From contig JALMLS010000550.1 of assembly GCA_038496445.1 (NCBI GenBank), positions 1-64,000 on the forward strand: a DNA stretch of 64,000 nt, read 5' to 3'. The stretch comes from Trichosphaerium sp. ATCC 40318 (Eukaryota; Discosea; Flabellinia; Trichosidae). The notes below the pieces were generated by a model, which was not told where the DNA came from, searched no databases, and was given only the letters and a program-made list of their open reading frames with translations. A program made the position numbers and the translations under genes. Position 1 is the first letter of the stretch, and each line of letters opens with the position of its first letter. Shown piece after piece: positions 23,858 through 34,941 of this stretch.

Positions 23858-24128
23858 TCATGTTCTCTGTTGTTCACTAAAGCAACAAAAGTCAATTAAC
23901 TTAATACATCCATTGTATAAAATGTGAGGCTCTATGACGAAGTGAAAAATGGGATTTCGATTATCTTTTTTATCAACAATACGGGTTATAGCCTCCGTTG
24001 TGGTTGCATACGAGTGTAATTGCTCATAAAGCGGTGTTTTCTTTGGGTAGGCCTTTGCACAAAACCAGAAATAATTTGAATTAGTGAACGCAAGATACGT
24101 ATTGACTCCACTTGCCTTTTTAAGTGAC
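23858..24128 (-). CDS. Possible terminal exon of an unknown gene
   Basis: A minus-strand open frame follows a TTTTTTTTAG acceptor and has coding-like composition (AFTNSNYFWFCAKAYPKK, NPIFHFVIEPHILYNG, CIKLIDFCCFSE). No upstream exon can be joined with confidence before the divergent gene starting at 24296. It may be a solitary exon or a remnant. Confidence 0.25.
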
Positions 24129-24295
24129 ACCTAAAAAAAACCTAAAAAACTACACACAGAGTACGTTACTCCACGTCTTAATAATGTACATTGTAAACAT
24201 ACGCTATTGGTACTATGTGTGTTACCAAATAAAGGTAGAAGCACAAGGTTCGTGCAAACTCCACAGTATTACCACTAACCGCTTGTTTTGAAAGC

Positions 24296-25746
24296 ATGTC
24301 GTATTCGAAGGGAAGTGCATCTATTTGTGTAGATTTTGTCAATGAGGGTGACGGCTCCTTACTGCTATCAAAAACAGTAGAAGAACACTACCAAGCTAAT
24401 ACAGCCGTAAGAGGGTACAGCTATTACCACAGGATCATGTAAGAGTGAGTATATGTCCTTGTATTGTTTAGACTTTTTCCGACCTTGTTTTAATTTATCG
24501 AATGGAGTATTACCTGCAGGTAAAATCGAACGGGTCAACTTGGTCTCTCGCTTATTGTTTTTTTGAAGACAGCTACTCCAATATGTAAGAAAGACTGTTT
24601 AGATGCAAATAGTATTTGTGCAGATGACGCAGAAGCTCTATTATGTGCTTAAATTAAATGCAAATGGAGAATCTTTCAGTTTTTTTTCCGACATTATCAT
24701 CAGATATCTTCCGACATTCCACTTCCGAATTGTACCTACATAGATCCTGATTTTGGTTTAGAAGGGTATCCAGAAGAAGGTAAGAATCTAGAGTGATAAA
24801 TTAATACTTAACCTTGCAGGCTACAAGAACTTTTTCGGCATTGACTTGAATTGCATAAATGTTCCTCGGTTAGCGCCAAACATTTACATAGTTTGGATGG
24901 GATTGTCTTTTTATGTTGCTTTTTATCTTCGTCCTATGCATACAAAGTGGCATCAGTTAGCTGTACATGGTACTGCTTTAGGTATACCTCTGTTTCTTGC
25001 TCTTTTAACAGCAAGTCTAGGGCGTCTTGGTTTCACTTTAACAGCTCCTTAGTAAGTGGCTAAACAACTTTTCGTTTTCGTTCAGTAACCTTTCTGTGTA
25101 GTCCTGCCGTCTTTGTGGACCATAACTTATATGATTACACATACTATGATGTCTTAAATATCTATCCAACATTCGTCACTTGGTTAATAGGTTGCATTGT
25201 GCTCACCAGCACTGGTGTAGCTCATTGCAGTGGTAAGTTTCCACTAACTACTTTTTTTAGCTAAAACTATTGTAGCAAATGAAGAGAGCTAACGTGTTCA
25301 ATAGCTCAAGACAACGTTTAATATTTTATAGAACAGTTTTAATAACAGCTGTACATATTAGATCCATTTCACCTTATTTCGCAACCTACTTTTATAGTAC
25401 ACAGCATTGGTAAAAAAAATTAAAATTGGAGGAAGCAGTTCATGTCTCATTGTTGTCTTTTAAGGTGTCGTACTGATTAATTTTATTAGCAAGGATAGAA
25501 TTTTCAAAACAAATTAGTTACAGCTGTTTCTTGTGAGATAAGAGGTGAAGAAAATTGCAAAGAATTCCTGGTATTGTTTTTTTTCACTTAACACAAACTT
25601 TAACTGACTGATTCTTTCCTCGAAAGAACCTCGTACCGTATTGGTCTAAAGTTGCAACTTGGCTTAGTATTGCTTTGAATAGACTCATATTCTACTTTGC
25701 TCTTAATTTACATACAGAAACATGGAGGGTATGGACTTATTTTTAG
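24296..25746 (+). CDS. Multi-pass membrane protein, receptor-like
   Basis: ATG at 24296 (MSYSKGSASICVDFVNEGDG); stop TAG at 25744-25746. The N-terminal exons are uncertain and include Cys-bearing pieces. From 24705 the joins are good: an extracellular-looking NCTYIDPDFGLEGYPEEGY, then LNCINVPRLAPNIYIVWMGL leading into membrane segments near IVWMGLSFYVAFYL, LAVHGTALGIPLFLALLTASL, FVTWLIGCIVLTSTGVAH, LIFYRTVLITAVHI and VATWLSIALNRLIFYFAL. After the third segment a basic NVFNSSRQRL loop follows. At least five spans with an acidic, Cys-containing N-terminus suggest a GPCR-like or channel-like protein, but I see no signature motif for a named class. Confidence 0.5.
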
Positions 25747-25862
25747 AAGCCAATGCAAGTTTACAGACATAATAACACCTGTAATTATAGCTACCAAACC
25801 AAGTCTTAAAAAAACCTATCACTAGTTTTAGTCAATGAATAAAACCTAACGTATTCATACAT

Positions 25863-25988
25863 ATTGTCCGTATCATTCAAGTTTGCGACAGGTTTGGCAG
25901 AAGTATCAAAGTGTAAGATCTTGCAAGAACTAACAAAACTGACAGCAAAAAGTTGCAAAGATTAGCAAACTTGAATGATACGGACAAT
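25863..25988. mobile_element. Miniature inverted-repeat element, 126 bp, A family
   Basis: Perfect 23-base terminal inverted repeats: ATTGTCCGTATCATTCAAG plus TTTG at the left, its exact complement at the right. TA flanks the TTGTCC...GGACAA core, and the ends match the A elements (TTGTCTGT). Interior is only about 80 bases. Confidence 0.8.
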
Positions 25989-26638
25989 AAGCAGAAAACA
26001 GACTTTCCAATGAACGTATCCACAAAGTGGATTGCATTCCCTGAATTTTGATGCTTAGCTTTTAACAGCCAATGCAAGCATGTAGAGTATTGTTTAGGAG
26101 TCTTGCTTTTCCGGTTAACTGTTAGAACTTGCTTCAATGCCAACTTTTCTAAACTTGCTATTACATGCAAGTGGTTACAGCGGTATTGATGAGATTCGTC
26201 ACGATTATAATGTCTTTTTGTTAAGATGACAATCCCAAACGAAAACAAATCACGTGATTGGCTCTAAATGTCAACTGTAAAAAATGTCGGTAAGCAATGG
26301 CAGATTGAAGTTTATTGCTAAGTATTCGTTTGGGTAAACAATCTCAACATTGGGCTTTCGCCAATGCAACATATGTAGACCTACGCATGATAAAGCGTAT
26401 GAGAGCAGTTTGGAAGAAAAACGCATCTGATGACGTGACGATAAAGCCAACAACGTTCAATTTCATAGCCGTACCCTACATGTTCGCTTTCAAGAGGATT
26501 TTAGAACAGCTGGTGGAATCTTGAACCAAATATCACGTGTTTGTAGATTTGTATCACAAATCCATCCATAATTGGTTCTACCAAGTCAACGCCAGTTGTC
26601 TATCTTTTGTGCTCTGGTTAATTAATTGTGTAACTTCT
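25989..26638. other. Intergenic region with coding-like relics
   Basis: Two open stretches have some coding character (minus strand around 26000-26230; plus strand 26315-26524 with MIKRMRAVWKKNASDDV) but no start, partner exon or paralogue. CACGTG at about 26252 and 26534. Confidence 0.25.
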
Positions 26639-28011
26639 ATGGCTACAACATTATCGGTTCGATTGGGGGTTTTTTTTGGCTTCATTGTTTGTATTCGGTG
26701 CATGACTTGGTCAGAAACTGCGTTTGCTTGCGCTGGAGCACCCAAGTACGTCATATTAGTGTCACGTGATTGTTTATTATCAAAGGTCGCGAAGTTAATT
26801 ATTCGGGTTTAGCTCTAATTATCTCGTTTTTAAGGAACTCTCGACTAATAGAGGTATTGGACAATACTACTCTCAGTTTTTTACCCAGAATAAACGCTAC
26901 AGATGATAGATATTGGATTGGCGCAAAGCTAAATGCAAACCCTCGCGATTACATTGGAAACTGTTCGCTGTGTCATAATTGCTCAGCATGTTGTGAAAGG
27001 TGTTACGAGGCGTTGTCTTTATACTATTGGGTTTCAAGTAATGTTTCAATGACTCAGACAGATCTCTTTATTACCACTGCCAACAACGATACAAAAACGT
27101 ATTTGAACATGCTATTTGTTTATGGCCAGCCATCGTTCACAAACGGAAATGGAACTGTTGAAGGTGAAGAAAAGTGTTTGGTGATGGCAATGAACAGTAC
27201 GTTTTCGAAATAGATAAAACTTGAAGTCCATCAATCTAATTTCGAGTTTTGCACACAGGGCTTAACGATCTACCATGTAACAATTCTGTTGCATCGCCTA
27301 GATGTGAATCTGATATATTGGAACCTAAATTGATAACAGAACATGCAAACATTGTCGATCAAACTCTCAGTTTTCTAGGTATTTTATTATTGAGATTTCA
27401 GTTTTTTTCTGACATTCTTTCGTTTCAGGAAATGTAACCTTCATGGATAGTGTCATTACCGTTAATGATAAATCTAAGATTATTACTTACGGATGCGTAC
27501 ATTTTATTGGGAACGTTACAATAGATATAGAGTTTACTGTACGCTACTAGTGTAGTCTTCACTGTTTTTTTGCTCCTATTTTTTTACTTTATGAGTGCTC
27601 ATCAAGGTATCAGGATAATAAATCAATTCCTCTGTTTGAACACGATAAAGATTGTGACATAGCAATTACAAATGTAACCGTTTCAAGTGGTGCATGTCTC
27701 ATACAAGGTATTACAGACAAACACTCTTAAAAATTCTAGTTTAACAATCACAATCACAAAAATACCTTTCTTTTAACAGTTACAATACAGAAGATGAAGG
27801 CACTCTCAGCATCTTCTTTCAGTCTACATGTAACCAATCAAGCACAGATGGATCATCATTTCCTGTTGTTGTTGTAGTTGTTGTTGTTTGTGTTGTATTG
27901 ATGGTGATCATTTTGATCGCTCTTGTTTTTCTTGTACCTAGCTTACGTAATCTTGTCTTTCCATTCGTGCGCAGGCCCAAAGCAGTACATGCAACTGTAT
28001 CACCTTCGTAA
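26639..28011 (+). CDS. Cys-rich single-pass membrane protein (M6)
   Basis: The best resolved family member. ATG 26639-26641 begins MATTLSVRLGVFFGFIVCIR (signal peptide), chosen over the upstream in-frame ATG at 26537 because all paralogues start here. Exons: 26639-26745, about 26836-27197, about 27260-27378, about 27429-27540, about 27609-27706, and 27780-28011. Core: LSFLPRINATDDRYWIGAKL, Cys cluster with CSLCHNCSACCERCYEAL, LYYWVSSNVSMTQTDLFITT, MLFVYGQPSF. Later parts: RCESDILEPKLITEHAN, DQTLSFLG, SVITVNDKSKIITYGC, then FEHDKDCDI...ACLIQ. The final exon has CNQSSTDGSS, an eight-Val span, LRNLVFPFVRRPKAVHATVS. Several NxS/T sites fit an extracellular location. The intron after exon 1 holds GTCACGTGAT. 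Confidence 0.75.
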
Positions 28012-28149
28012 TACAATAAATTATCTTACAAAATGCTAATTGATAGTTTAATTAAAGCGCAACTTTTGTCAGACATCCATTGTGTATAAAACAGTATAAA
28101 ATCAATCTAGTTTATCAAATAAGTTTGTTGAATAAAATATCAGTTTACA

Positions 28150-28560
28150 AGGCATGGTATGCAAGCAGTATTGGTACAAAGCATGGTCTTATATGCAGTT
28201 AAGAAAGATGTAAATGGGAAAGTGGAGAGAGTACAAAAAGAGTGGGGTACAGCAAAACTGTACAGCTGTTTATCTTTGTTAATGATGAAATCTCAAAAGA
28301 AGGAGCGGCATCATAATGGACAACTGTACCATCATTGCACTAATGTTGATGGTATAGAAGAGGCAGGAGGCAGACTGCAAAGAATGACATATAAATGGTA
28401 CATTGTAGGAACTATTATCATCTCACCAATGATAACTTGAGTGCCTCAATTAAAAAAGGCATGACAACGGAGTATTGAGGGCTGAGTGCAACTACGTAAA
28501 TGGTAAACGTCACAGAGAAGATGGTAAAATATATCAAAATACAAGTTCTTTACAACACTG
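28150..28560 (+). pseudogene. Decayed MORN_2-type gene
   Basis: Pieces of the repeat consensus are spread over two frames: HHNGQLYHHCTNVDG in one, then AECNYVNGKRHRE in another, with stops between. It lies directly after M6 and resembles the gene at 18.2 kb. Confidence 0.5.
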
Positions 28561-28812
28561 TAAGCTGGTATCTACATTCTGGAGTGTCCATTACCAAACG
28601 TTTTTTTGTTTCGAACACAAGACATTGCTTGGCGGCTCAACCAACATTCGAACAAGTGATAGTTCTGACACTACTGTAACTGTAATAAACTTGGTAACTA
28701 CCACCTGAAAATGACGTTGATGAGCTGTATCAAAGGATGAAGAGCGAAAATATTTAGATGTTTGTTTGTTTGTTTGGATTCTTTATTTATGATTGAATTT
28801 ACAAGAACTTTT

Positions 28813-29300
28813 CTAGAATAATACATAGCTTATTTCCTGAGGTGTAGTTTTTGCCGTCTTTACGTTTGCATCAAAGAAATAGGTTGATTGTTTCGTGTCT
28901 GATGTAGACCAACACACCAGCCGTATTGACCGCCACAAAAACTTCCCTGGCCATGAAATGAAACCAGCTTTATGGTCGCCCTTAGGCTCACAACACGGAC
29001 GATTGGTGGAACAAACACCTTCGCCATCTTTCGACTGCGGGGAGTAATAAAAAACCCACTCCGATTCGTGGGAAATAAAAAAAGGGTCACCCATTAACCC
29101 GACTCGCCATCCTGTCGTCACACGTAAAAAAAAAGGGAACTGTGGGAATGCAACGTCAGCTTTTTCCAACTATTAGTTTTGCCCAGCTTAAGGCGCAATA
29201 CGTCTTCTGACACCATAAGCCTTCGTCGAGTGTATAGGCATTTATCGATCGCTCGCAACCGGGAGGGGTAATAAAAGGATCTATGACCAGGGATAGACAT
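28813..29300 (-). other. GC-richer island with two overlapping open frames
   Basis: Base composition near 50% GC contrasts with the AT-rich surroundings. Two overlapping minus-strand frames (29303-29118 and 29169-28813) read like one protein split by a frame change: one has LRLKLGKTNSWKK at its end, the other CCEPKGDHKAGFISWPGKF. No family is recognised and no start or splice join is convincing. Could be transferred or organellar-derived DNA. Confidence 0.3.
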
Positions 29301-29455
29301 CAAACAGTCCGTCTCTCACCTACCTTTAAAAACCATGAAACTCCAAAGAGAAGTTGCAATGGTCGAAAAAGTTTGACCCCCCAATATTTAGATGTTTATT
29401 TCTCACGTGTTAGTCTGGAAGAGTAAAATGAAAAACAAAAGTTGTAAAACAAAAT

Positions 29456-31482
29456 GGATATTGAACGCTTAAAGGTTGTACAACTTCGCAAAGAACTCCG
29501 CAAACGCCATTTAGACACAAAAGTACGTCAGTAAATCGCATAAACGGCGCGTTTAATAAACTTAACGCAAAATAGGGCAGAAAAACAGTGCTGGTGGCGC
29601 GACTGAAGACGTTTATTGATAATAAAGCGTCTAACACCAAAACTAGAGCTCCCAAATCGAAAAAAACAAAAAAGGACAACGTACGCTCCTCCAGTACATT
29701 TCAGTTTCGTTTAATGAGGTCTCACTAGCGTTTTAAGGAAAAAACTGAATTCTCTCAGTCTGAAATAGCTCCATCGCTCAACCCTGACGTCCTGTTGCGT
29801 ATATTCTCTCATTTGAACTCCTCAGAGATTATTACGGTTTCATCTGTGAGCAACTCCTGGTACGCTTGAAAAACTTTTGTTCATCTTTTCACTGAAATTA
29901 ACAAGGTCAATGGTTGCCAAGTCTGACTACGTGTGGAAGGCGCTTTATACCGCAGACTTCAAATTACCTTTTGTGCCGTTGAATAAGAATGATAGATGTG
30001 TTGGAAAGAATCCTGATGCTTGGGTAGAGCAATACAAGATGGCTTACAGACGGATTCCAAAGTACATCTTTTTTTCTTGTTTTTTTCGGTATTTTACCTC
30101 CCCACTCCTTCGTTTGAACAAAGGTTTACGATTTTGTTTAAAAATGTTTAATCTATTTATAAATCATCATTTTATTTGAAGTAAGGATTATATTGAGAAT
30201 TTGTTAAGGTTGATGGATGCGTCACAAATAAACAAAGAAATTGCTGGTATTTTTTTTTTGAGAATTTTATCATCCAAGTGTTGGCGGGTTTTTAGTGCTA
30301 AACTGACTTGTATTCTTTTGAGATCATTTTGATTTCAAACCTGAAACAAGGAGGAAATCATACACAAAAGCAAAAGAAGAAAGAAAAGATTGGCACACTG
30401 ATAGCCACACTGATGAATCTATTGAAGAAGACTTGTTTGATGACAAGTATATTTTTTTCCGACATGGAACAGTATCCAAGATGTTTATTGATGTATGTTC
30501 ACGTTATTACAAATTTATTTATTACTATCAACACCCATAAACAACATATTGATGCTTCAACCAGGTCCCTAAAAGAGTCGTTAATGACAAAGTACACGAC
30601 TTAGGTATGACAGTTTTTTATATTATTTTAGTTGTTGACTTTGTATGTGCATAGCTTTGGTTTTATCTATTCTAAACGAGAAAAACCTTCTGATTAGACT
30701 CGATGATACTGTACAAATAGGAAGTGTATCTGTAGGTACGACATAATTAATACAATCATTCCAATATGCTTTATTGGTTCTCATATTCTCCCAAACCAGG
30801 ATCCATTCCTGTTAAACTATCAGTATTCTGTCACGCTTTCTTGCAAGGAGAAACAAGTAAACTTTATCCAGAAGTTGTATTTCCTAGAGGAGAGATAACT
30901 ATGAAAACCGATGAAACTGCACCATGTATGTGGACAATACTTGATAGCGTTTGTAGTAACCTGATGTTTTTTTAGTTGGAATGGTTGATAGGGACAACTT
31001 GATGGGTATATCTCCGAATATCAAAGGCGAATTCAAACCTTTTGTACTTTACAATGAGATCCATTTGTACAGTGGTAAAGCATTAGGTACAAATATGGGC
31101 AACGATAACAAGAATGACGGAAATCACGTGCCAGAGTAAGAATTAGTGAAACCAAACAAATTTGTGTTCTCTGACTTTTACCTGTTTAAATAGCTTCTCA
31201 AGGCTTGATTCTTTCATTTCAAGATGGGTTTTAGATACCAAGAATACAGAGAAGACATGGGTCACTGACTTTAAAATGTGGGCACCTGGGTTTTTCATGA
31301 ACGCAAACTTTTATTGGTACCTGTCAAGCTGTTTTTTTTTTGTTTTACATTCTGTATGTTACTGTGCTGATATTGTTTTAATTAGGTATCATTATGGCGA
31401 TTTCAAGAGTGTGTATTCTCCAAAACACAAAGAAATCATTGTTGCAAAGATGGACATCAAGCAGTTTAGTAATTTTTGTTAG
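29456..31482 (+). CDS. SAP + F-box protein, copy B
   Basis: ATG at 29456, stop TAG at 31480-31482. Same exon layout as copy A, in opposite orientation about 25 kb away: SAP motif across the first intron (exon 1 up to about 29509, GTACGT donor; TAG acceptor before GGCAGAAAA), Lys-rich linker, F-box at about 29785-29861 (LNPDVLLRIFSHLNSSEII), a split Trp codon at the next intron, the conserved VAKSDYVWKALYT block, NPDAWVEQYKMAYRRIP, a linker rich in Lys and Asp, GSIPVKLSVFCHAFLQGE, and the C-terminal FMNANFYWYHYGDFKSVYS block. Frame is kept through all introns. Probably a substrate adaptor of an SCF ligase; the SAP motif suggests a DNA- or chromatin-bound target. Confidence 0.75.
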
Positions 31483-31771
31483 TAAACGTCGCAATGTGCA
31501 ACAAACTTTTCACGTGATTCTTTTTTTTTCAATACATTACCAGAGACAAAATTAGCTACTACTTGTGCTTTTACTTGAACTGGGTACACGTTAAGTGAGC
31601 ACTGTAACTTTACAGTGATTTATTTTAAGGTTTAACACTTCGGTTACTCTAAAGCCCTAGGATTTATTTAAGTATGGACTGATGCTTGATGAATCTGTGT
31701 TTTCACCACAAGCTCAACAACTCAACACTACTTCTGGCAATAAACGCTTCTCAAAACCCTCTAAATAATAT
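31483..31771. other. Intergenic between convergent genes
   Basis: 3' sides of the SAP/F-box copy B and the MORN_2 gene. One CACGTG at about 31513. No gene seen. Confidence 0.4.
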
Positions 31772-32946
31772 TTATTGAAACACTACTCCTTTTTTACCAT
31801 TGACATAGTCAACACGGCTTTTGAGTGCCCCGAAACTCCACCATTCTAATTTAACACCTTCCCTTGAACCATTGATATATGTGCACTTCATTTGCAAGGT
31901 ACCATTACGATACCACTCCTTGTACTCTCCGTCTTTTCTGTCATTTACATAGTTACACAAGCTCCTTATTTTACCATTATAATGCCATTGAATCATCTTT
32001 CCTTGTTTCTTGTCATTACCAATGCGATACTGTTTAGCCAGTTGACTGTTTTCATGATATTCTTTGTACTCTCCATCTTCAAGTTTGCCATTGATGTACA
32101 TACGCTGTAGATGTATTTCACCATTTTTATGGTAAGCTATGTATTTTCCTTGAAGTTTACTGTTTACATAGGTACACTCAGATTTCAATGGTCCATTGTA
32201 ATGCCATTCTTTGTGGATGCCCTCAAGCTTATCATTGACAAGATAATAATGCTTCCACAATGTACCACATGAATACCACTCTTTGCCTTCTCCCTCTCGT
32301 TTGTCATCAACATAAGTGTATTGCTTGGACAGTGCTCCATTACGATGCCACTCATTGTACTCTCCATTTAGTACACCATTTACATAATGGCAATGACGAT
32401 TTCTATTACCATTGTAGCGCCAATACCTAAGCTCTCCGTCACGTACACCATTGACATGAGTTGTCTTGCTCTGTAATTTACCATTATTATGCCAACTCTT
32501 TGTTTCTCCATCAATTTTTCCATTTTTATAGTACGTTTCATATTTAAGTTGTCCTTTGGTATGCCACGTTTTGTACACCCCATCCAACTCACCATTGACA
32601 TAATGACAGCGTTTCTTCAAGATACCATCCTTATACCACTCCTTGTATTCTCCTTCTATTTTATCATCAATACAATTGTACAACTTGTACTGTGTGCCAT
32701 TGTAGTGCCACTGTTTGCTCTCTCCCTCCTCTTTGCCATTCATATAAACACACTGTCTTCTTAGAGTACCGTTATCACCCCATTTTTTCCAGTTGCCGTG
32801 TTTGTTCAAGTCACCATCAAACCTTGTTGTCATTGCTGTGTATTTTGATAGTAGCGACCATTTTTCAACCAATTTGTGATCTAGATCGATAATGTCAAGA
32901 TGTAGCTCCACTGGAAGGTCAAAAAGATGGCCATTATTTATCTATA
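31772..32946 (-). CDS. F-box-like protein with long MORN_2-type repeat array
   Basis: Stop at 31772-31774. The open frame begins after a CTATATAG acceptor at about 32946 with NNGHLFDLPVELHLDIIDLD, so the first coding exon lies further upstream and could not be placed (33000-33240 has no obvious one). The N-terminus (LPVELHLDIIDLDHKL...WSLLSK) is the same divergent F-box-like part as at 18.2 kb. It is followed by about 15 repeats of 23-24 residues, for example NGTLRRQCVYMNGKEEGESK and NGKLQSKTTHVNGVRDGEL, uninterrupted by introns. Length is about twice that of the 18.2 kb gene, showing repeat expansion or contraction. Role inferred: adaptor with an extended beta-sheet surface. Confidence 0.75.
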
Positions 32947-33587
32947 TAGGCAAGAAGTTAGTCAATACCAATTTACTACAGACTATGGTTGAGTATTATA
33001 TTACTATAGTACGACATGATACATTGCAGAAGAGGAAATAGAATCGAAAAAAAAAAGACAATCGAAAACATGTGTTTTGTATAACGATATTGTAAGAATA
33101 TGAAAGGTAACACGTGGATTTTTCTGATGAAAACCTAGAGCGTCACGTGTTTTACGCTGCCAAGCAATAATATGTATATAAGGATGCTGCAACCACATAT
33201 AAATATTGTTCTCACCAGTACAAAGTAGTTTCCGGTGAACGTATCAAAAAAACAAGGTTTTGTTTGTTTTTTTCAAAAAAAAAAATTTTGGGCTGGATAT
33301 TAAATCACGTGGTTCGTCGGGTTTTGGTTTGTAACAATTAACAATTTCTCTCACCAAGGAAACCGTGTTAATTAGTTAGGATCATATTTTCAGGGTCATT
33401 TGATATTTGGAGTCAAAAAGAGACTTGGATAATGACGAGGGAAGCAGACGATGTAACAGAGTTATCTTAAGTGATAACAAAAGTATATGCTATGTTTTTG
33501 TTTCTAGTTTGAGTGTACCTTGTGGTTTGTTGCCATTGATGTTGCGTATTCAAATTAAGATTTGTGTTGACTGGCTAGATCCTTTTG
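32947..33587. other. Intergenic, repeat-bearing
   Basis: Contains three CACGTG sites (about 33110, 33144, 33305) and at 33480-33580 a copy of the dispersed TACCTTGTG...TTGCCATTGATG repeat seen at 39.7 kb. Presumed location of the missing first exon and promoter of the MORN_2 gene. Confidence 0.35.
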
Positions 33588-34433
33588 GGAGCTGCACTGA
33601 TTTCCGGAAATTTCTGGAAATTCTGGAACTTCTGGAATTTCTGGACCAATTTCCAGATATTTCCAGTTATTTCCAGTGTTTTCTGTATATTTCCCGTATA
33701 TTTCCAGTGTTTTCCCGTTATTTCCAGACAGTTCACGTGGCTTAATTTGAGCTCAAAAAAGCGCCAAAAAAAAAAAGTTACAAACAAAAAAGAGTTTATT
33801 TACAAGCAAATATACAGTGGGTTTCACGTTGTTCAGGTGGAAGAAAACGTGAATTATTTGTGATAGATACATCTGCTCACTCCAAATTGTTCTATCTACG
33901 CCCTCTAGAGTGTCAGTATCAATGTAGAAGTGTCATTTAGCGTTGTTTGCTTTTGTACCGCTTGAGCACTCACGTGTGGAACCTAGGTTGCTAATAGTAG
34001 CCTGGTTAATGTTAATGGACTCTAGTAGTTACAAAGAGTCAGTATTTACCTTCGGCTAGTGGCTAGTGTTGCTGTATCTGATTTAAAAAACTTAACAATA
34101 ATTTTTTTGTGAACAGCACACATTTTCATCCCACCAAAACTGAGAGTGTTTTTGGGCTTCATTTATACGTGCTGTTGGTCTTTTTTATGTTTTGATGACA
34201 ATCAAAGCAAAAGCGAGTGCTGGTGTTCTTTTGAAAAATTTCCAGTTTTTCCAGATGTTTCCAGACGGCTACAGAATTTCCAGTTATTTCCAGATGCTAT
34301 TAAATCATTTGAGTTAGTAAAACACACATGAAAGTACACTGCAGATGCTCCTGAAGCTTGTTAGCATTTGCTGCAAAAATTTCCAGTTTTTCCAGTTTTT
34401 CCAATTTAATGCGGAAATCAGTGCAGCTCCTGA
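33588..34433. mobile_element. DNA element with 19-bp inverted ends and TTCCAG arrays
   Basis: Left end GGAGCTGCACTGATTTCCG at 33588 is the exact complement of CGGAAATCAGTGCAGCTCC ending at 34433. Next to the left end lies an array of TTCTGGAA and TTTCCAG units (33600-33725), first in one orientation, then the other, able to fold back. TTTCCAG units recur at 34235-34295 and next to the right end (34378-34402). There is no transposase inside. ORFs through the array (IFPVISSVFCIFPVYFQ-like) are repeat translations, not genes. Target-site duplication not clear. Confidence 0.6.
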
Positions 34434-34516
34434 ATGGAAACTGATCTACCCCCTATCTGAGATTGATGACTATGGTGAAGTAATTAAACGCCAAACCTTG
34501 CTACCAGAGCAAGGTT

Positions 34517-34800
34517 GTGTCTAATAGCAACTACTGTGTAATCACAGGGACACACATGAGGGATATTAATCATCAATCAATGTACTACGGCACCTCGAGT
34601 GCCAAGTGTTTGAAACCATGGATAAAATGAAATCCAATACAACCCCTACCTGATAACAGTGTCTAGTAGTAACTAGTGTGTAATCACAGGGACGCATTCA
34701 AAGGGATATTGGTCATCAATCAATGTATTACGGCACCTCGAGTGCCAAGTGATTGAAACTATGGATAAAACGAAATCCAATGCAACTCCTATCTCCTTGG
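34517..34800 (+). repeat. Two tandem copies of a 142-base unit
   Basis: Unit 1 starts GTGTCTAATAGCAACTACTG at 34517, unit 2 GTGTCTAGTAGTAACTAGTG at 34659. Both contain TGTAATCACAGGGAC, ATCATCAATCAATGTA and TACGGCACCTCGAGTGCC (a near-palindrome) in the same order. Identity is high with scattered substitutions. No coding capacity seen. Confidence 0.75.
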
Positions 34801-34941
34801 TAAAGATCCACAAAGTATTGAAGGATTTGATCCTCTAGAGTAAGCCTTGCACTTGAGTTACAACATTGTAATAAAACAATCACTGCCATACTTAACAGAC
34901 TTTAGTTTTTTACTTGTATTTATTTTACTATCTTCGTAAGA

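Noticed and set aside
33600-33730. Heat-shock element array
   Set aside because: TTC and GAA units are present but spacing is off the 5-base rule, and the repeat is better explained as part of a fold-back element.
33407-33863. ORFs rich in Phe/Pro/Ser or Lys/Phe/Gln
   Set aside because: Translations of the TTTCCAG array; no sign of coding beyond the repeat.
34517-34800. CRISPR-like array
   Set aside because: Only two units of 142 bases without spacers; the genome is eukaryotic.
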